A stretch of DNA of 18,975 nt from Methylotenera_A sp031373695 (GCA_031373695.1 JANMNC010000012.1:1-18975); one strand, 5' to 3'; positions 7,368 through 15,614 are shown, counted from the first letter of the stretch. A program made the numbers and translations. Notes: a model not told the origin generated them from the letters alone.

Positions 7368-7573
7368 AGCATATTTTTATTGGTTTGATAAAATTTTATC
7401 AGTTAGCACTAAGTCCTTTTTTTGGGCAACAATGTCGATTTACACCAACATGCTCTCAGTATGGGATTGATTGCTTACAAAAACATGGCGCTTTTAATGG
7501 TTTATTACTTACAATAAAAAGGCTATCACATTGTCACCCGTGGCATGATGGTGGCCATGATCCTGTACCGTAA
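7364..7573 (+). CDS. yidD: Membrane protein insertion efficiency factor YidD
   Basis: YidD is a small, basic, membrane-associated protein that contributes to YidC-dependent insertion. The 69 residues show the family pattern: an amphipathic start I-G-L-I-K-F-Y-Q-L-A-L-S-P-F-F-G, then C-R-F-T-P-T-C-S-Q-Y with its paired Cys, then a second basic segment K-R-L-S-H-C-H-P-W-H-D-G-G-H-D-P-V-P. It overlaps rnpA by 4 bp and precedes yidC by 105 bp, the standard rnpA-yidD-yidC order. Confidence 0.95.
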   Translation: MKHIFIGLIKFYQLALSPFFGQQCRFTPTCSQYGIDCLQKHGAFNGLLLTIKRLSHCHPWHDGGHDPVP

Positions 7574-7678
7574 TATTAAATCGCCACACATCTTAATACC
7601 TTATAAATACTGTATAACTAACCTGAACTAATTTGCTTAACCTAACACTTGCTGAATTAAACACTGGTCACAAAAATT

Positions 7679-9334
7679 ATGGATACTCGCCGCTTAATAT
7701 TGTTTGTTATTTTCTCTTTCTCTATCATGATGTTGTGGGATGCATGGCAGCAAAAAGATAAACCAGTTGAGCTTGCGGTACAAGGTACCGCACAGCAAGA
7801 AATACCAGCATCTACCTTAGCTGCTAACGGCAATAATACAGAAAGCTCAGGCTCAGTAGGTACTATTGCAATTGATGGGCAATTTAAGCTTGAAAAAGGT
7901 CAGCGCATCAGCGTTAATACAGATTTGTTTAAAGCGGAAATCGATACGATTGGCGCTGATTTGCGCCACTTAGTATTAAACAAACATCGCGCTGCCGAAG
8001 TAAAAGATGGTGATTATGTGTTAATGGATGACGCATTTAAACCGATGTTATATATAGCGCAAACAGGTTTAATTGGCGCAGATTTACCCAATCATAAGTC
8101 AACTTTTACTAGCGCCGCTACAAGTTATAGCTTAGCTGATGGTGCTGCCAGTCAAGAAGTTCGCCTTAGTTGGGCAGCTAATGGCATCACAGTAGATAAA
8201 ATTTACACTTTTTATCGTGGTAGCTATGTAATTGATGTGAGTTACCAGATTACCAATGGCAGTGCTGTTGCAATTACGCCATCTGCGTATTATCAAATTG
8301 TGCATGACAGTGAATCTAACCAAGGCTCTGCAATGATGCCTACTTTTACAGGCGGTGCTTTTTTTACCGATGCTGATAAATTTACCAAAATCAAATTCGC
8401 TGATATGTCTGAAGAAGCGCTCTCTAAAACTAGTAAAGATGGTTGGATAGGTTTGGTGCAACATTACTTTGCAAGTGCTTGGATTACTAAAGCAGGCACA
8501 GAGCGTGAGTTTTACACTAAGCAGTTATCTGATAAATTGTATGCTATTGGAATGATGACGCCAGCCGCAAGCATTGGTGCGGGCGCTAGCGCACAGCTAG
8601 GCGCTAAGCTATTTGCAGGGCCGCAAACAGAAAAAGATTTAGCAGCTGCAGCGCCTGGCTTAGAATACGCGGTCGATTACGGATGGTTAACCGTAGTAGC
8701 CAAGCCCTTATTTTGGGTGCTTTCAAAAATAAACGGCTTAGTGCACAACTGGGGTGTGGCAATTATTTTATTAACTGTTTTAATTAAAGCTGCTTTTTAT
8801 CCACTATCAGCTAAGAGTTATAAATCAATGGCGCAGATGCGCGAGCTGGCGCCGCGCTTACAAAGCATGAAAGAAAAGTTTGGCGACGATAAGCAAAAAA
8901 TGCAACAAGCCATGATGGAAATGTATCGTACCGAAAAAATTAACCCGATGAGTGGCTGTTTACCAATATTGGTGCAAATACCTGTTTTTATCGCACTTTA
9001 TTGGATGATATTAGGCTCTGTTGAATTGCGTCACGCACCATTTTTTGGCTGGATTCAAGATTTATCTGCAATTGATCCATGGTACGTGTTGCCAATTTTA
9101 ATGGGCGCCACCATGATTATTCAAACTTACTTAAACCCACCGCCTACAGACCCTATTCAGGCTAAAGTAATGAAAGTAATGCCAGTGGTATTTAGCATTT
9201 TCTTCTTCTTCTTCCCTGCTGGTTTGGTGTTGTATTGGTTAGTTAATAACGTTTTATCTATATTGCAGCAGTGGTATGTTAATAAGACTATTCATGCTGA
9301 AGCTTTAGCCAAAAAAGGCAATGCAAAAAAATAA
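7679..9334 (+). CDS. yidC: Membrane protein insertase YidC
   Basis: YidC inserts and folds inner-membrane proteins, alone or with SecYEG, including ATP synthase subunit c. The 551-residue length matches the Gram-negative form. An N-terminal anchor (L-I-L-F-V-I-F-S-F-S-I-M-M-L-W) is followed by a large periplasmic domain to about residue 340. The conserved insertase core has W-G-V-A-I-I-L-L-T-V-L-I-K, the cytoplasmic hairpin with M-A-Q-M-R-E-L-A-P-R-L, then N-P-M-S-G-C-L-P-I-L-V-Q-I-P-V-F and F-F-P-A-G-L-V-L-Y-W. The groove position that is Arg366 in E. coli is Lys370 here, a conservative change. The start M-D-T-R-R fits relatives, although I see no clear Shine-Dalgarno before it. The last 14 bp overlap mnmE. 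Confidence 0.97.
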   Translation: MDTRRLILFVIFSFSIMMLWDAWQQKDKPVELAVQGTAQQEIPASTLAANGNNTESSGSVGTIAIDGQFKLEKGQRISVNTDLFKAEIDTIGADLRHLVLNKHRAAEVKDGDYVLMDDAFKPMLYIAQTGLIGADLPNHKSTFTSAATSYSLADGAASQEVRLSWAANGITVDKIYTFYRGSYVIDVSYQITNGSAVAITPSAYYQIVHDSESNQGSAMMPTFTGGAFFTDADKFTKIKFADMSEEALSKTSKDGWIGLVQHYFASAWITKAGTEREFYTKQLSDKLYAIGMMTPAASIGAGASAQLGAKLFAGPQTEKDLAAAAPGLEYAVDYGWLTVVAKPLFWVLSKINGLVHNWGVAIILLTVLIKAAFYPLSAKSYKSMAQMRELAPRLQSMKEKFGDDKQKMQQAMMEMYRTEKINPMSGCLPILVQIPVFIALYWMILGSVELRHAPFFGWIQDLSAIDPWYVLPILMGATMIIQTYLNPPPTDPIQAKVMKVMPVVFSIFFFFFPAGLVLYWLVNNVLSILQQWYVNKTIHAEALAKKGNAKK

Positions 9335-10664
9335 CGAAACAATTGCCGCAATCGCTACAGCTAGTGGCGCTGGCGGCATTGGTATAGTTAGGGTTTCAGG
9401 CGACCTGTGTCAGCTAATAGCCACCCAAATTTTAGGTAAATGCCCTACCCCGCGCCAAGCCAACTATTTACCATTTTACGATTATAATCAACAGCTTATA
9501 GATTATGGGATTGCGATTTTCTATCAAAATCCGCATTCATACACAGGCGAAGATGTTTTAGAGCTGCAAGCACATGGTGGTACTGCGCTCATGCAAATTT
9601 TGCTGGCTCGCTGTATTGCCTTAGGTGCGCGTCAAGCGCAGCCAGGCGAATTTACCCGCCGTGCTTATTTAAACGACAAGATTGATTTAGCCCAAGCTGA
9701 AGCGGTAGCTGATGTGATTAATGCTTCTACCGTAGAGGCTGCACGCAGTGCTGTGCGCTCATTATCAGGTGAATTTTCAAATAGTATTAATGAGGTATTG
9801 TCTAAGCTAATTAATTTACGATTGTATGTTGAGGCCTGCCTAGATTTTCCAGAAGAAGAAATTGATTTCATTACCCAAGGCAATGTGGAAAAGAAATTAG
9901 CAGCTATTGTTAATGAGTTAGAAACGGTATTTACAAAAGCGAAACAAGGTAGCCTATTGCGAGAAGGTATTCATGTTGTATTGATTGGCCAGCCGAATGT
10001 AGGAAAATCGAGCTTGATGAATCAGCTGGCTGGTGAAGAAGTTGCAATAGTTACGGCGATTGCTGGCACAACACGCGATACTATTAAAAGCACAATTCAA
10101 ATTAATGGCGTACCGCTGCATGTTATCGATACGGCAGGCTTGCGTGAAACTGATGATGAAGTAGAAAAATTTGGTATTGCGCGAACTTGGCGAGCCACAG
10201 AAACGGCCAATATCGCATTATTATTGGTAGATGCAGCTCATGGTATTACAGAGAAAGAAGAATCGATTTTAGACCGCTTGCCGCAAGAAATTAACAAAAT
10301 TTGGGTGCATAATAAAATTGATGTTTCAAATGAGTCGGCATTATTGTTGGATACAAATAACGAAACACATGTTTACCTATCGGCTAAAACAGGTTTGGGT
10401 ATCGATTTGCTAAAAACTCAGTTGCTGAAATTAGTTGGCTATCAAGCCAGTGGCGAAGGTGTGTTTATGGCGCGAGCTAGACATTTGGATGCTTTAACGC
10501 AGGTAAACCAACACTTACATACTGCGCAAACAAATATAAATTCAGCAGAATTGCTTGCAGAGGAGTTGCGATTGGCTCAGACATCGCTTAGCAGTATTAC
10601 TGGAAAATTTACACCAGATGATTTGTTGGGTGAAATTTTTAGTAAATTCTGTATCGGTAAGTAA
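9321..10664 (+). CDS. mnmE: tRNA modification GTPase MnmE
   Basis: MnmE with MnmG installs the carboxymethylaminomethyl group (cmnm5) on U34 of certain tRNAs. The 447 residues include an N-terminal folate-binding domain (T-A-S-G-A-G-G-I-G-I-V-R-V-S-G at 13-27; P-G-E-F-T-R-R-A-Y-L-N at 108-118) and helical regions. The G domain has G1 G-Q-P-N-V-G-K-S-S at 223-231, G-T-T-R-D at 249-253, G3 D-T-A-G at 270-273 and G4 N-K-I-D at 331-334. The C-terminal C-I-G-K at 444-447 carries the catalytically important Cys. It starts inside yidC in another frame. A strong terminator follows 25 bp after its stop. Its partner mnmG is at 11360, beyond one inverted small gene. Confidence 0.97.
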   Translation: MQKNNETIAAIATASGAGGIGIVRVSGDLCQLIATQILGKCPTPRQANYLPFYDYNQQLIDYGIAIFYQNPHSYTGEDVLELQAHGGTALMQILLARCIALGARQAQPGEFTRRAYLNDKIDLAQAEAVADVINASTVEAARSAVRSLSGEFSNSINEVLSKLINLRLYVEACLDFPEEEIDFITQGNVEKKLAAIVNELETVFTKAKQGSLLREGIHVVLIGQPNVGKSSLMNQLAGEEVAIVTAIAGTTRDTIKSTIQINGVPLHVIDTAGLRETDDEVEKFGIARTWRATETANIALLLVDAAHGITEKEESILDRLPQEINKIWVHNKIDVSNESALLLDTNNETHVYLSAKTGLGIDLLKTQLLKLVGYQASGEGVFMARARHLDALTQVNQHLHTAQTNINSAELLAEELRLAQTSLSSITGKFTPDDLLGEIFSKFCIGK

Positions 10665-10689
10665 ATCATGTTGGCAATTAGTCTTGCCG

Positions 10690-10732
10690 TAAACAATAAA
10701 AAAGGCGCACAAAGCGCCTTTTTTATTGTTTA
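10690..10732. terminator. Bidirectional rho-independent terminator
   Basis: A perfect 19-bp stem (10690-10708 with 10714-10732) encloses a 5-nt loop ACAAA. The GC core GGCGC/GCGCC is flanked by A6 on the left and T6 on the right, so each strand ends with its own T-run. It lies between convergent mnmE and the minus-strand DUF2853-type gene, and serves both. Confidence 0.92.
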
Positions 10733-10733
10733 T

Positions 10734-11063
10734 TTATTTAACAAAATTACCTAGCAAATTGTATTTATCAGCAAGTAAGTAGTAAAAAACTAAACGAGAT
10801 TTAAAGCGATCATCTTTCATCTTGGCACAAACTTCTTCAATGGCTGCATTAAGTGCATCATCATTATGTGTAAGACCCAATTTTTTCTGTAAGAAATTTT
10901 TACGAACAGTGTCTCTTTCGTTCTCGTCGCCACAAGAAACATAACGAGAATCTTTATTATTTAACACTAAAGCATAGGTTCTGGCCATGCCTTGCAAAGC
11001 GGCATCGTTGATTTTGGAGGTGTATTTTGCGAGTAAATCTTTTTGTTCTTGAATATCAGCCAT
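10734..11063 (-). CDS. DUF2853-like small protein
   Basis: This 109-residue soluble protein resembles the DUF2853 family, whose function is not known to me. The family-like features are N-E-R-D-T-V-R-K-N-F-L-Q-K-K-L-G-L, then D-A-L-N-A-A-I-E-E-V-C, then the C-terminal R-L-V-F-Y-Y-L-L-A-D-K-Y. It has no signal peptide and no membrane segment, and looks mainly helical. Of two adjacent ATGs I prefer the one at 11063, because AGGAG at 11070-11074 is 6 nt away from it and only 3 nt from the ATG at 11066. A TATAAT lies on the minus strand at 11091-11096. It is the only intact minus-strand gene right of dnaA and stops 1 bp from the shared terminator. The family assignment rests on recall of its motifs. 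Confidence 0.72.
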   Translation of the reverse strand: MADIQEQKDLLAKYTSKINDAALQGMARTYALVLNNKDSRYVSCGDENERDTVRKNFLQKKLGLTHNDDALNAAIEEVCAKMKDDRFKSRLVFYYLLADKYNLLGNFVK

Positions 11064-11161
11064 CATTTTCTCCTAACTGGTTTATAAACAATTATATTAA
11101 TTGCAACGTTAAGCATAACAGCGGCTGTAAGAGAAGAGAGCAATTTTAACTGACAACTGCG

Positions 11162-11214
11162 CGCCTATACGGCAATTAGCTTGTTATACAATTTCGCTAA
11201 CGACACTATAGGCG
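11162..11214. repeat. Nested inverted repeat of unknown role
   Basis: CGCCTATA at 11162-11169 is the reverse complement of TATAGGCG at 11207-11214. Inside it TTAGC (11176-11180) pairs with GCTAA (11196-11200), and inside that TTGT (11181-11184) pairs with ACAA (11188-11191). The result is a 53-nt imperfect hairpin with 17 pairs. No T-run follows, so it is not an ordinary terminator. It lies between the DUF2853-like gene and the parS site upstream of mnmG. Confidence 0.5.
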
Positions 11215-11264
11215 TCTAGTTGCCCATCCGTCAATAGCTTGATTTGTAAAATATTATAAAGAAG

Positions 11265-11280
11265 TGTTTCACGTGAAACA
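11265..11280. promoter_or_regulatory. parS: parS site, perfect 16-mer
   Basis: TGTTTCACGTGAAACA matches the chromosomal parS consensus at every position, and the symmetry extends two bases on each side (11263-11282). It is the ParB nucleation site for origin segregation. It lies 80 bp upstream of the mnmG ATG and 2.7 kb from parA. Confidence 0.95.
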
Positions 11281-11301
11281 CTGGCGAAAATGCGCTTTTA
11301 C

Positions 11302-11330
11302 ATGACTTAGTGTTGCGATTGCAGTAAAAT
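11302..11330 (+). promoter_or_regulatory. Possible mnmG promoter
   Basis: ATGACT at 11302-11307 (four of six -35 bases) is separated by 17 bp from TAAAAT at 11325-11330 (five of six -10 bases). Transcription would start near 11337 and leave a leader of about 23 nt before the mnmG ATG. Confidence 0.4.
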
Positions 11331-11359
11331 CTAATTCTTTGATAGTTAAGCATTTAACC

Positions 11360-13279
11360 ATGAATTTTCCTGATATTTTTGATGTGATTGTAGTGGGCGG
11401 CGGTCATGCGGGCACGGAGGCTGCGCTGGCGTCTGCACGTATGGGCCAAAAAACATTATTACTAACGCATAATATTGAAACGCTGGGCCAAATGTCTTGC
11501 AATCCTAGCATTGGCGGCATTGGTAAAGGGCATTTGGTAAAAGAAATTGATGCGCTAGGCGGCATAATGGCGCAGGCAACTGATATTGGCGGTATTCAGT
11601 TTCGTATCTTAAACTCATCTAAAGGACCTGCTGTGCGTGCTACTCGCGCACAGGCAGATCGCATTTTGTACAAAGCCGCAGTGCGCCATAAATTAGAGAA
11701 CCAGCCTAACCTATGGCTGTTTCAGCAGGCTGTAGATGACATTATTTTAGATGGTGACCATGCGGCAGGCGTTGTTACCCAAATTGGTTTGCGTTTTAAA
11801 TCTAAAAGTGTGGTGCTAACTGCGGGTACATTTTTAGGCGGATTAATTCATGTGGGTTTGCAAAATTATAGTGCGGGCCGTGCGGGCGATCCGCCGGCAA
11901 TCTCGTTGGCAGCGCGTTTGCGCGAAATTGGCCTGCCTGCAGGCAGACTAAAAACGGGTACACCACCTCGTATAGATGGGCGCACTATTGATTACAGTGT
12001 GATGTTAGAGCAGCCTGGTGATAACCCTGCGCCAGTATTTTCATTTATGGGCAATATTGCGCAACATCCTGCGCAGGTGCCCTGCTGGATTACTCACACT
12101 AACGAGCGCACGCACGATATTATTCGCAGCGGTTTGGATCGCTCCCCCATGTACACTGGTGTAATTGAAGGCGTTGGGCCGCGTTATTGCCCAAGTGTGG
12201 AGGATAAAATCCACCGATTTGCTGATAAAGATTCACACCAGATTTTTTTAGAGCCTGAAGGCCTAACTACAAACGAAATCTATCCAAATGGTATCTCAAC
12301 AAGTCTGCCGTTTGATATTCAGTTGGCCTTGGTGCGCTCCATTAACGGCCTAGAAGGCGCACACATACTGCGTCCTGGCTATGCCATTGAATATGATTAT
12401 TATGACCCGCGCGCACTTAAGGCTAGCTTAGAAACCAAATCTATTAAAGGTTTGTTTTTTGCAGGGCAAATTAACGGCACAACGGGTTATGAAGAGGCTG
12501 CAGCGCAAGGCTTATTGGCTGGGGCAAACGCAGCGCTTTATGTGCAAGAAAAAGAAGCTTGGTGCCCTGCCCGTGACGAGGCTTATCTGGGTGTTTTGGT
12601 TGATGATTTGGTTACAACTGGTGTTACCGAGCCGTATCGTATGTTTACTAGCCGTGCAGAATATCGGCTACAGCTTCGTGAAGATAACGCAGATATGCGC
12701 TTAACAGCTAAAGGCCGAGAGCTCGGCTTGGTGGATGATGTGCGTTGGCAAGCGTTTGAGCGTAAACAAGAAGCGGTTGCTCGTGAGCAAGCGCGCTTGA
12801 GACGTACTTTTGTACAGCCAAGCCACTTAACTAAAGATGGTGTTTCACGTGAAACACAAATTGCAGTTTTAGGTAAAGAGTTAGAGCATGAATACAGCTT
12901 GTTTGAATTGTTGCGCCGGCCAGAGGTAAGTTACGAAGGTTTGTTGGCTTTAATTCCAAGCGATGAAACGCTGACGATTGAAGTTAAAGAGCAGGTGGAA
13001 ATTGCAGCTAAATATCAAGGTTATATCGACCGCCAAAAAGAAGAAATTGCCAAACAAAAAGGCAGCGATAATATTAAGCTTGGCGCAGAAATTGATTATT
13101 TAGATGTGCATGGCTTAAGTATAGAGGCGCGCCAAAAACTGGCGATGCATAAGCCTGAAACCATAGGTCAGGCTGGTAGAATTTCAGGCATAACTCCAGC
13201 TACCATTTCGATATTGCTGGTTTATTTGAAACGTAAACATAAAAAGCAAGCTAGCCAAATCAATACGCAGGCCGCATGA
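11360..13279 (+). CDS. mnmG: tRNA uridine-5-carboxymethylaminomethyl(34) synthesis enzyme MnmG (GidA)
   Basis: MnmG is the FAD-dependent partner of MnmE in cmnm5U34 tRNA modification. The 639 residues include the dinucleotide-binding G-G-G-H-A-G at 13-18, T-L-G-Q-M-S-C-N-P-S-I-G-G-I-G-K-G-H-L, K-G-P-A-V-R-A-T-R-A-Q-A-D-R, G-P-R-Y-C-P-S with its conserved Cys, and the C-terminal G-Q-A-G-R-I-S-G-I-T-P-A motif needed for MnmE contact. The frame is open to a TTG at 11339, but M-N-F-P-D-I-F-D-V-I-V-V at the ATG aligns with known N-termini, so 11360 is chosen; its ribosome site is weak. A perfect parS is embedded in the coding sequence at 12841-12856. The stop overlaps rsmG by 4 bp. Confidence 0.96.
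   Translation: MNFPDIFDVIVVGGGHAGTEAALASARMGQKTLLLTHNIETLGQMSCNPSIGGIGKGHLVKEIDALGGIMAQATDIGGIQFRILNSSKGPAVRATRAQADRILYKAAVRHKLENQPNLWLFQQAVDDIILDGDHAAGVVTQIGLRFKSKSVVLTAGTFLGGLIHVGLQNYSAGRAGDPPAISLAARLREIGLPAGRLKTGTPPRIDGRTIDYSVMLEQPGDNPAPVFSFMGNIAQHPAQVPCWITHTNERTHDIIRSGLDRSPMYTGVIEGVGPRYCPSVEDKIHRFADKDSHQIFLEPEGLTTNEIYPNGISTSLPFDIQLALVRSINGLEGAHILRPGYAIEYDYYDPRALKASLETKSIKGLFFAGQINGTTGYEEAAAQGLLAGANAALYVQEKEAWCPARDEAYLGVLVDDLVTTGVTEPYRMFTSRAEYRLQLREDNADMRLTAKGRELGLVDDVRWQAFERKQEAVAREQARLRRTFVQPSHLTKDGVSRETQIAVLGKELEHEYSLFELLRRPEVSYEGLLALIPSDETLTIEVKEQVEIAAKYQGYIDRQKEEIAKQKGSDNIKLGAEIDYLDVHGLSIEARQKLAMHKPETIGQAGRISGITPATISILLVYLKRKHKKQASQINTQAA
12841..12856. promoter_or_regulatory. parS: parS site inside mnmG, perfect 16-mer
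   Basis: TGTTTCACGTGAAACA occurs within the mnmG reading frame, where it encodes V-S-R-E-T after a Gly codon. One further base on each side keeps the symmetry (12840-12857). It is 1.1 kb from parA. Confidence 0.93.
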
Positions 13280-13899
13280 CGCAAGCTGAGCTGTTGTCCA
13301 GTGGCATTGCTGAAATGGGGTTGGTTGTATCGTTTGAAGCGCAACAAAAGCTACTGGCTTATTTAGGGTTATTGCAAAAGTGGAATAAAGTTTACAACTT
13401 AACAGCCGTTCGCGATCCACTTGAGATGGTGACCTTGCATTTGTTAGATAGCTTAAGCGTGTTGCCGCATATAAAAGCTAAAAATTTATTAGATGTAGGC
13501 AGTGGCGGAGGTTTGCCAGGCATTGTGCTGGCGATATGTATACCAGAGTTGCATGTGACAACTATTGATACTGTACAGAAAAAAACTATATTTATGCGTC
13601 AAGTTAAAGGTGAGCTGGGCTTAGACAACTTGGAGGTGGTGCATGCGCGTGTTGAAAGTTATGTACCGCAGATAAAATTTGAAGCGGTCATCTCGCGAGC
13701 ATTTTCAGAAATTGCTTTGTTTATAAAATTAACACAGCATTTATTGTTAGAAAATGGTCGTTGGTTTGCTATGAAGGGCTTAATGCCAAAAGACGAAATT
13801 AATGACCTGAATATTAAGCCTGCACAGACTATTGCATTAGTAGTAGCTGGTTTAAAAGCAGAGCGGCATTTGCTCGTCTTTAACAATGTAAGCCCATAA
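13276..13899 (+). CDS. rsmG: 16S rRNA (guanine(527)-N7)-methyltransferase RsmG (GidB)
   Basis: RsmG uses S-adenosylmethionine to methylate N7 of G527 in 16S rRNA. The 207 residues match the family length. W-N-K-V-Y-N-L-T-A-V-R at 36-46 and the H-L-L-D-S-L-S motif at 55-61 precede the SAM-binding loop D-V-G-S-G-G-G-L-P-G at 73-82. A later segment V-I-S-R-A-F-S-E and F-A-M-K-G complete the pattern. It overlaps mnmG by 4 bp (ATGA), giving the classical gidA-gidB pair, and precedes parA by 56 bp. Confidence 0.96.
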   Translation: MTQAELLSSGIAEMGLVVSFEAQQKLLAYLGLLQKWNKVYNLTAVRDPLEMVTLHLLDSLSVLPHIKAKNLLDVGSGGGLPGIVLAICIPELHVTTIDTVQKKTIFMRQVKGELGLDNLEVVHARVESYVPQIKFEAVISRAFSEIALFIKLTQHLLLENGRWFAMKGLMPKDEINDLNIKPAQTIALVVAGLKAERHLLVFNNVSP

Positions 13900-13955
13900 T
13901 GTAACTCCTGTTCAAATGTAGTTTTGATCAAAAATTAAGTTCTAGAGAAGCGCGA

Positions 13956-14732
13956 ATGAAAATATTAGCAATTACCAATCAAAAAGGTGGTGTTGGTAAA
14001 ACAACCACTTGTGTAAATTTAGCGGCTAGTCTGGCGGCTAATAACGAAAAAGTATTGCTGGTTGATTTGGATCCGCAAGGCAATGCCAGCACTGGCAGTG
14101 GCATTGATAAGTCACATCTTAAGCATAGTATTTATCATGTGTTAATTGGTGAAAAAACATTAAAACAAGTGATTATTGCAAGTGAAAAAGGCGGCTACGA
14201 TATTGCTCCATCTAATCGCGAGTTGGCTGGCGCTGAAGTTGAGCTGGTGAACGAAATTGCGCGTGAAACTCGCTTAAAACAAGCGCTTTCAAGCATAAGT
14301 GAGTACGATTATGTTTTGCTTGATTGCCCTCCCGCACTAAACTTGGTTACCGTAAATGCGCTCACCGCCGCCGATACGGTGATGATACCGATGCAATGTG
14401 AATACTACGCGCTAGAGGGCTTGTCTGATTTGGTGAATACCATTAAAAAGGTGCGTGCGCACTTAAATCCCAAATTAGAAATTGAAGGTTTGCTGCGTAC
14501 TATGTTTGATAACCGTAACATGCTGGCCAGCCAAGTATCAGAGCAGTTAGTAAGTCATTTTGGTGACAAAGTATATACCACCGTAATACCACGCAATATT
14601 CGTTTAGCCGAGGCGCCAAGTTATGGCTTGCCCGTGTTGATATACGATAAATTATCTAAAGGTGCAGTGGCTTATTTAGCTTTGGCTAAAGAAATTATAG
14701 AAAAAAATAAATCAGTAAAATCAAACGGTTAA
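13956..14732 (+). CDS. parA: Chromosome partitioning ATPase ParA (Soj)
   Basis: ParA is a dimerising, DNA-binding ATPase that moves ParB-parS complexes and so separates new origins. The 258 residues begin with the deviant Walker A box K-G-G-V-G-K-T-T at 10-17 (signature Lys at 10), followed by L-L-V-D-L-D-P-Q-G-N at 34-43 and Walker B L-L-D-C-P-P at 121-126. It lacks the long N-terminal DNA-binding extension of plasmid type Ia ParA, so it is the chromosomal Soj type. AGAGAAG precedes the ATG. parB follows after 18 bp, and two perfect parS sites lie within 2.7 kb upstream. Confidence 0.96.
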   Translation: MKILAITNQKGGVGKTTTCVNLAASLAANNEKVLLVDLDPQGNASTGSGIDKSHLKHSIYHVLIGEKTLKQVIIASEKGGYDIAPSNRELAGAEVELVNEIARETRLKQALSSISEYDYVLLDCPPALNLVTVNALTAADTVMIPMQCEYYALEGLSDLVNTIKKVRAHLNPKLEIEGLLRTMFDNRNMLASQVSEQLVSHFGDKVYTTVIPRNIRLAEAPSYGLPVLIYDKLSKGAVAYLALAKEIIEKNKSVKSNG

Positions 14733-14750
14733 ATTAAAAGGTGCTGGTAT

Positions 14751-15614
14751 ATGGTTAAACAAAAAGGTTTGGGGCGTGGTTTAGATGCGCTATTGGCTGG
14801 CGATATTGAAGACGCTGCAAGTAACGACGCTTTAAAAATGCTAAATGTTGCGCAATTGCAGCCTGGCAAATATCAGCCGCGCTCATATATGGATGACGCA
14901 GCCTTACAAACGCTAGCAGACTCGATAACCAATCAAGGCATTATGCAGCCAATTTTAGTGCGTCAAATTGGTAACGAACAATATGAAATCATTGCGGGTG
15001 AGCGCCGTTGGCGCGCATCAAAAATGGCAGGCTTGGCAGAGGTGCCAGTATTAGTGCGCGAAATTGCAGATGAATCTGCTTTGGCAATGGCTTTGATTGA
15101 GAACATTCAGCGTGAAAATCTAAACCCTTTAGAAGAAGCGCAAGGCATTAAGCGCTTAGTTGATGAGTTTGATATGACACACGAAAAAGCCGCTACAGCC
15201 GTTGGGCGTTCGCGAGTAGCCGTATCTAATTTGCTACGCTTATTAAGTTTAAGTGCCTTTGTTCAAGATTTATTAATGCACAATAAATTAGATATGGGCC
15301 ATGCGCGCGCTTTAATTGGTTTAGACGCTGGGCAACAAGTTATGTTGGCAAATAAAATTGTGCAGCAAAATTTATCAGTGCGAGAAGTTGAAAGTTTAGT
15401 TAAAAAAATTGGTCAATCAGCTGGCGAATTGCCTCAAAAAAACCATCATAAAATCAGCATAAATCATGACGTTTTAGCTTTGCAAAACACATTAAGTGAA
15501 AAAATTGGTGCTGTAGTTAGCATTTCGGCTAAATCCAACGGTGCAGGCACCCTTAAAATTAACTACAGCAATTTAGATCAGCTTGATGAGATTATTGGCA
15601 AAATAGCACGCTAA
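14751..15614 (+). CDS. parB: Chromosome partitioning protein ParB (Spo0J)
   Basis: ParB loads at parS as a CTP-dependent clamp and spreads along DNA. The 287 residues start with the ParA-stimulating stretch K-Q-K-G-L-G-R-G-L-D-A-L-L. The nucleotide-binding motifs are G-E-R-R-W-R at 83-88 and E-N-I-Q-R-E-N-L-N-P at 117-126. The helix-turn-helix spans about 141-165 (M-T-H-E-K-A-A-T-A-V-G-R-S-R), followed by G-H-A-R-A-L. The tail from about 225 is the dimerisation part. AAAGGTG lies upstream of the ATG at normal spacing. Its binding sites are the parS sequences at 3601, 11265 and 12841. Confidence 0.97.
   Translation: MVKQKGLGRGLDALLAGDIEDAASNDALKMLNVAQLQPGKYQPRSYMDDAALQTLADSITNQGIMQPILVRQIGNEQYEIIAGERRWRASKMAGLAEVPVLVREIADESALAMALIENIQRENLNPLEEAQGIKRLVDEFDMTHEKAATAVGRSRVAVSNLLRLLSLSAFVQDLLMHNKLDMGHARALIGLDAGQQVMLANKIVQQNLSVREVESLVKKIGQSAGELPQKNHHKISINHDVLALQNTLSEKIGAVVSISAKSNGAGTLKINYSNLDQLDEIIGKIAR

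Noticed and set aside
8132..8464. Open frame antisense to yidC
   Set aside because: It lies wholly inside the yidC periplasmic domain region, has no family resemblance, and is explained by yidC codon use.
8786..8788. Lys instead of Arg in the YidC groove as a functional defect
   Set aside because: The charge is kept, and the substitution seems common in relatives of this type, so no defect is inferred.
11339..11359. Seven-codon N-terminal extension of mnmG from TTG
   Set aside because: The ATG at 11360 aligns with known MnmG N-termini, and the extension overlaps the probable transcription start.
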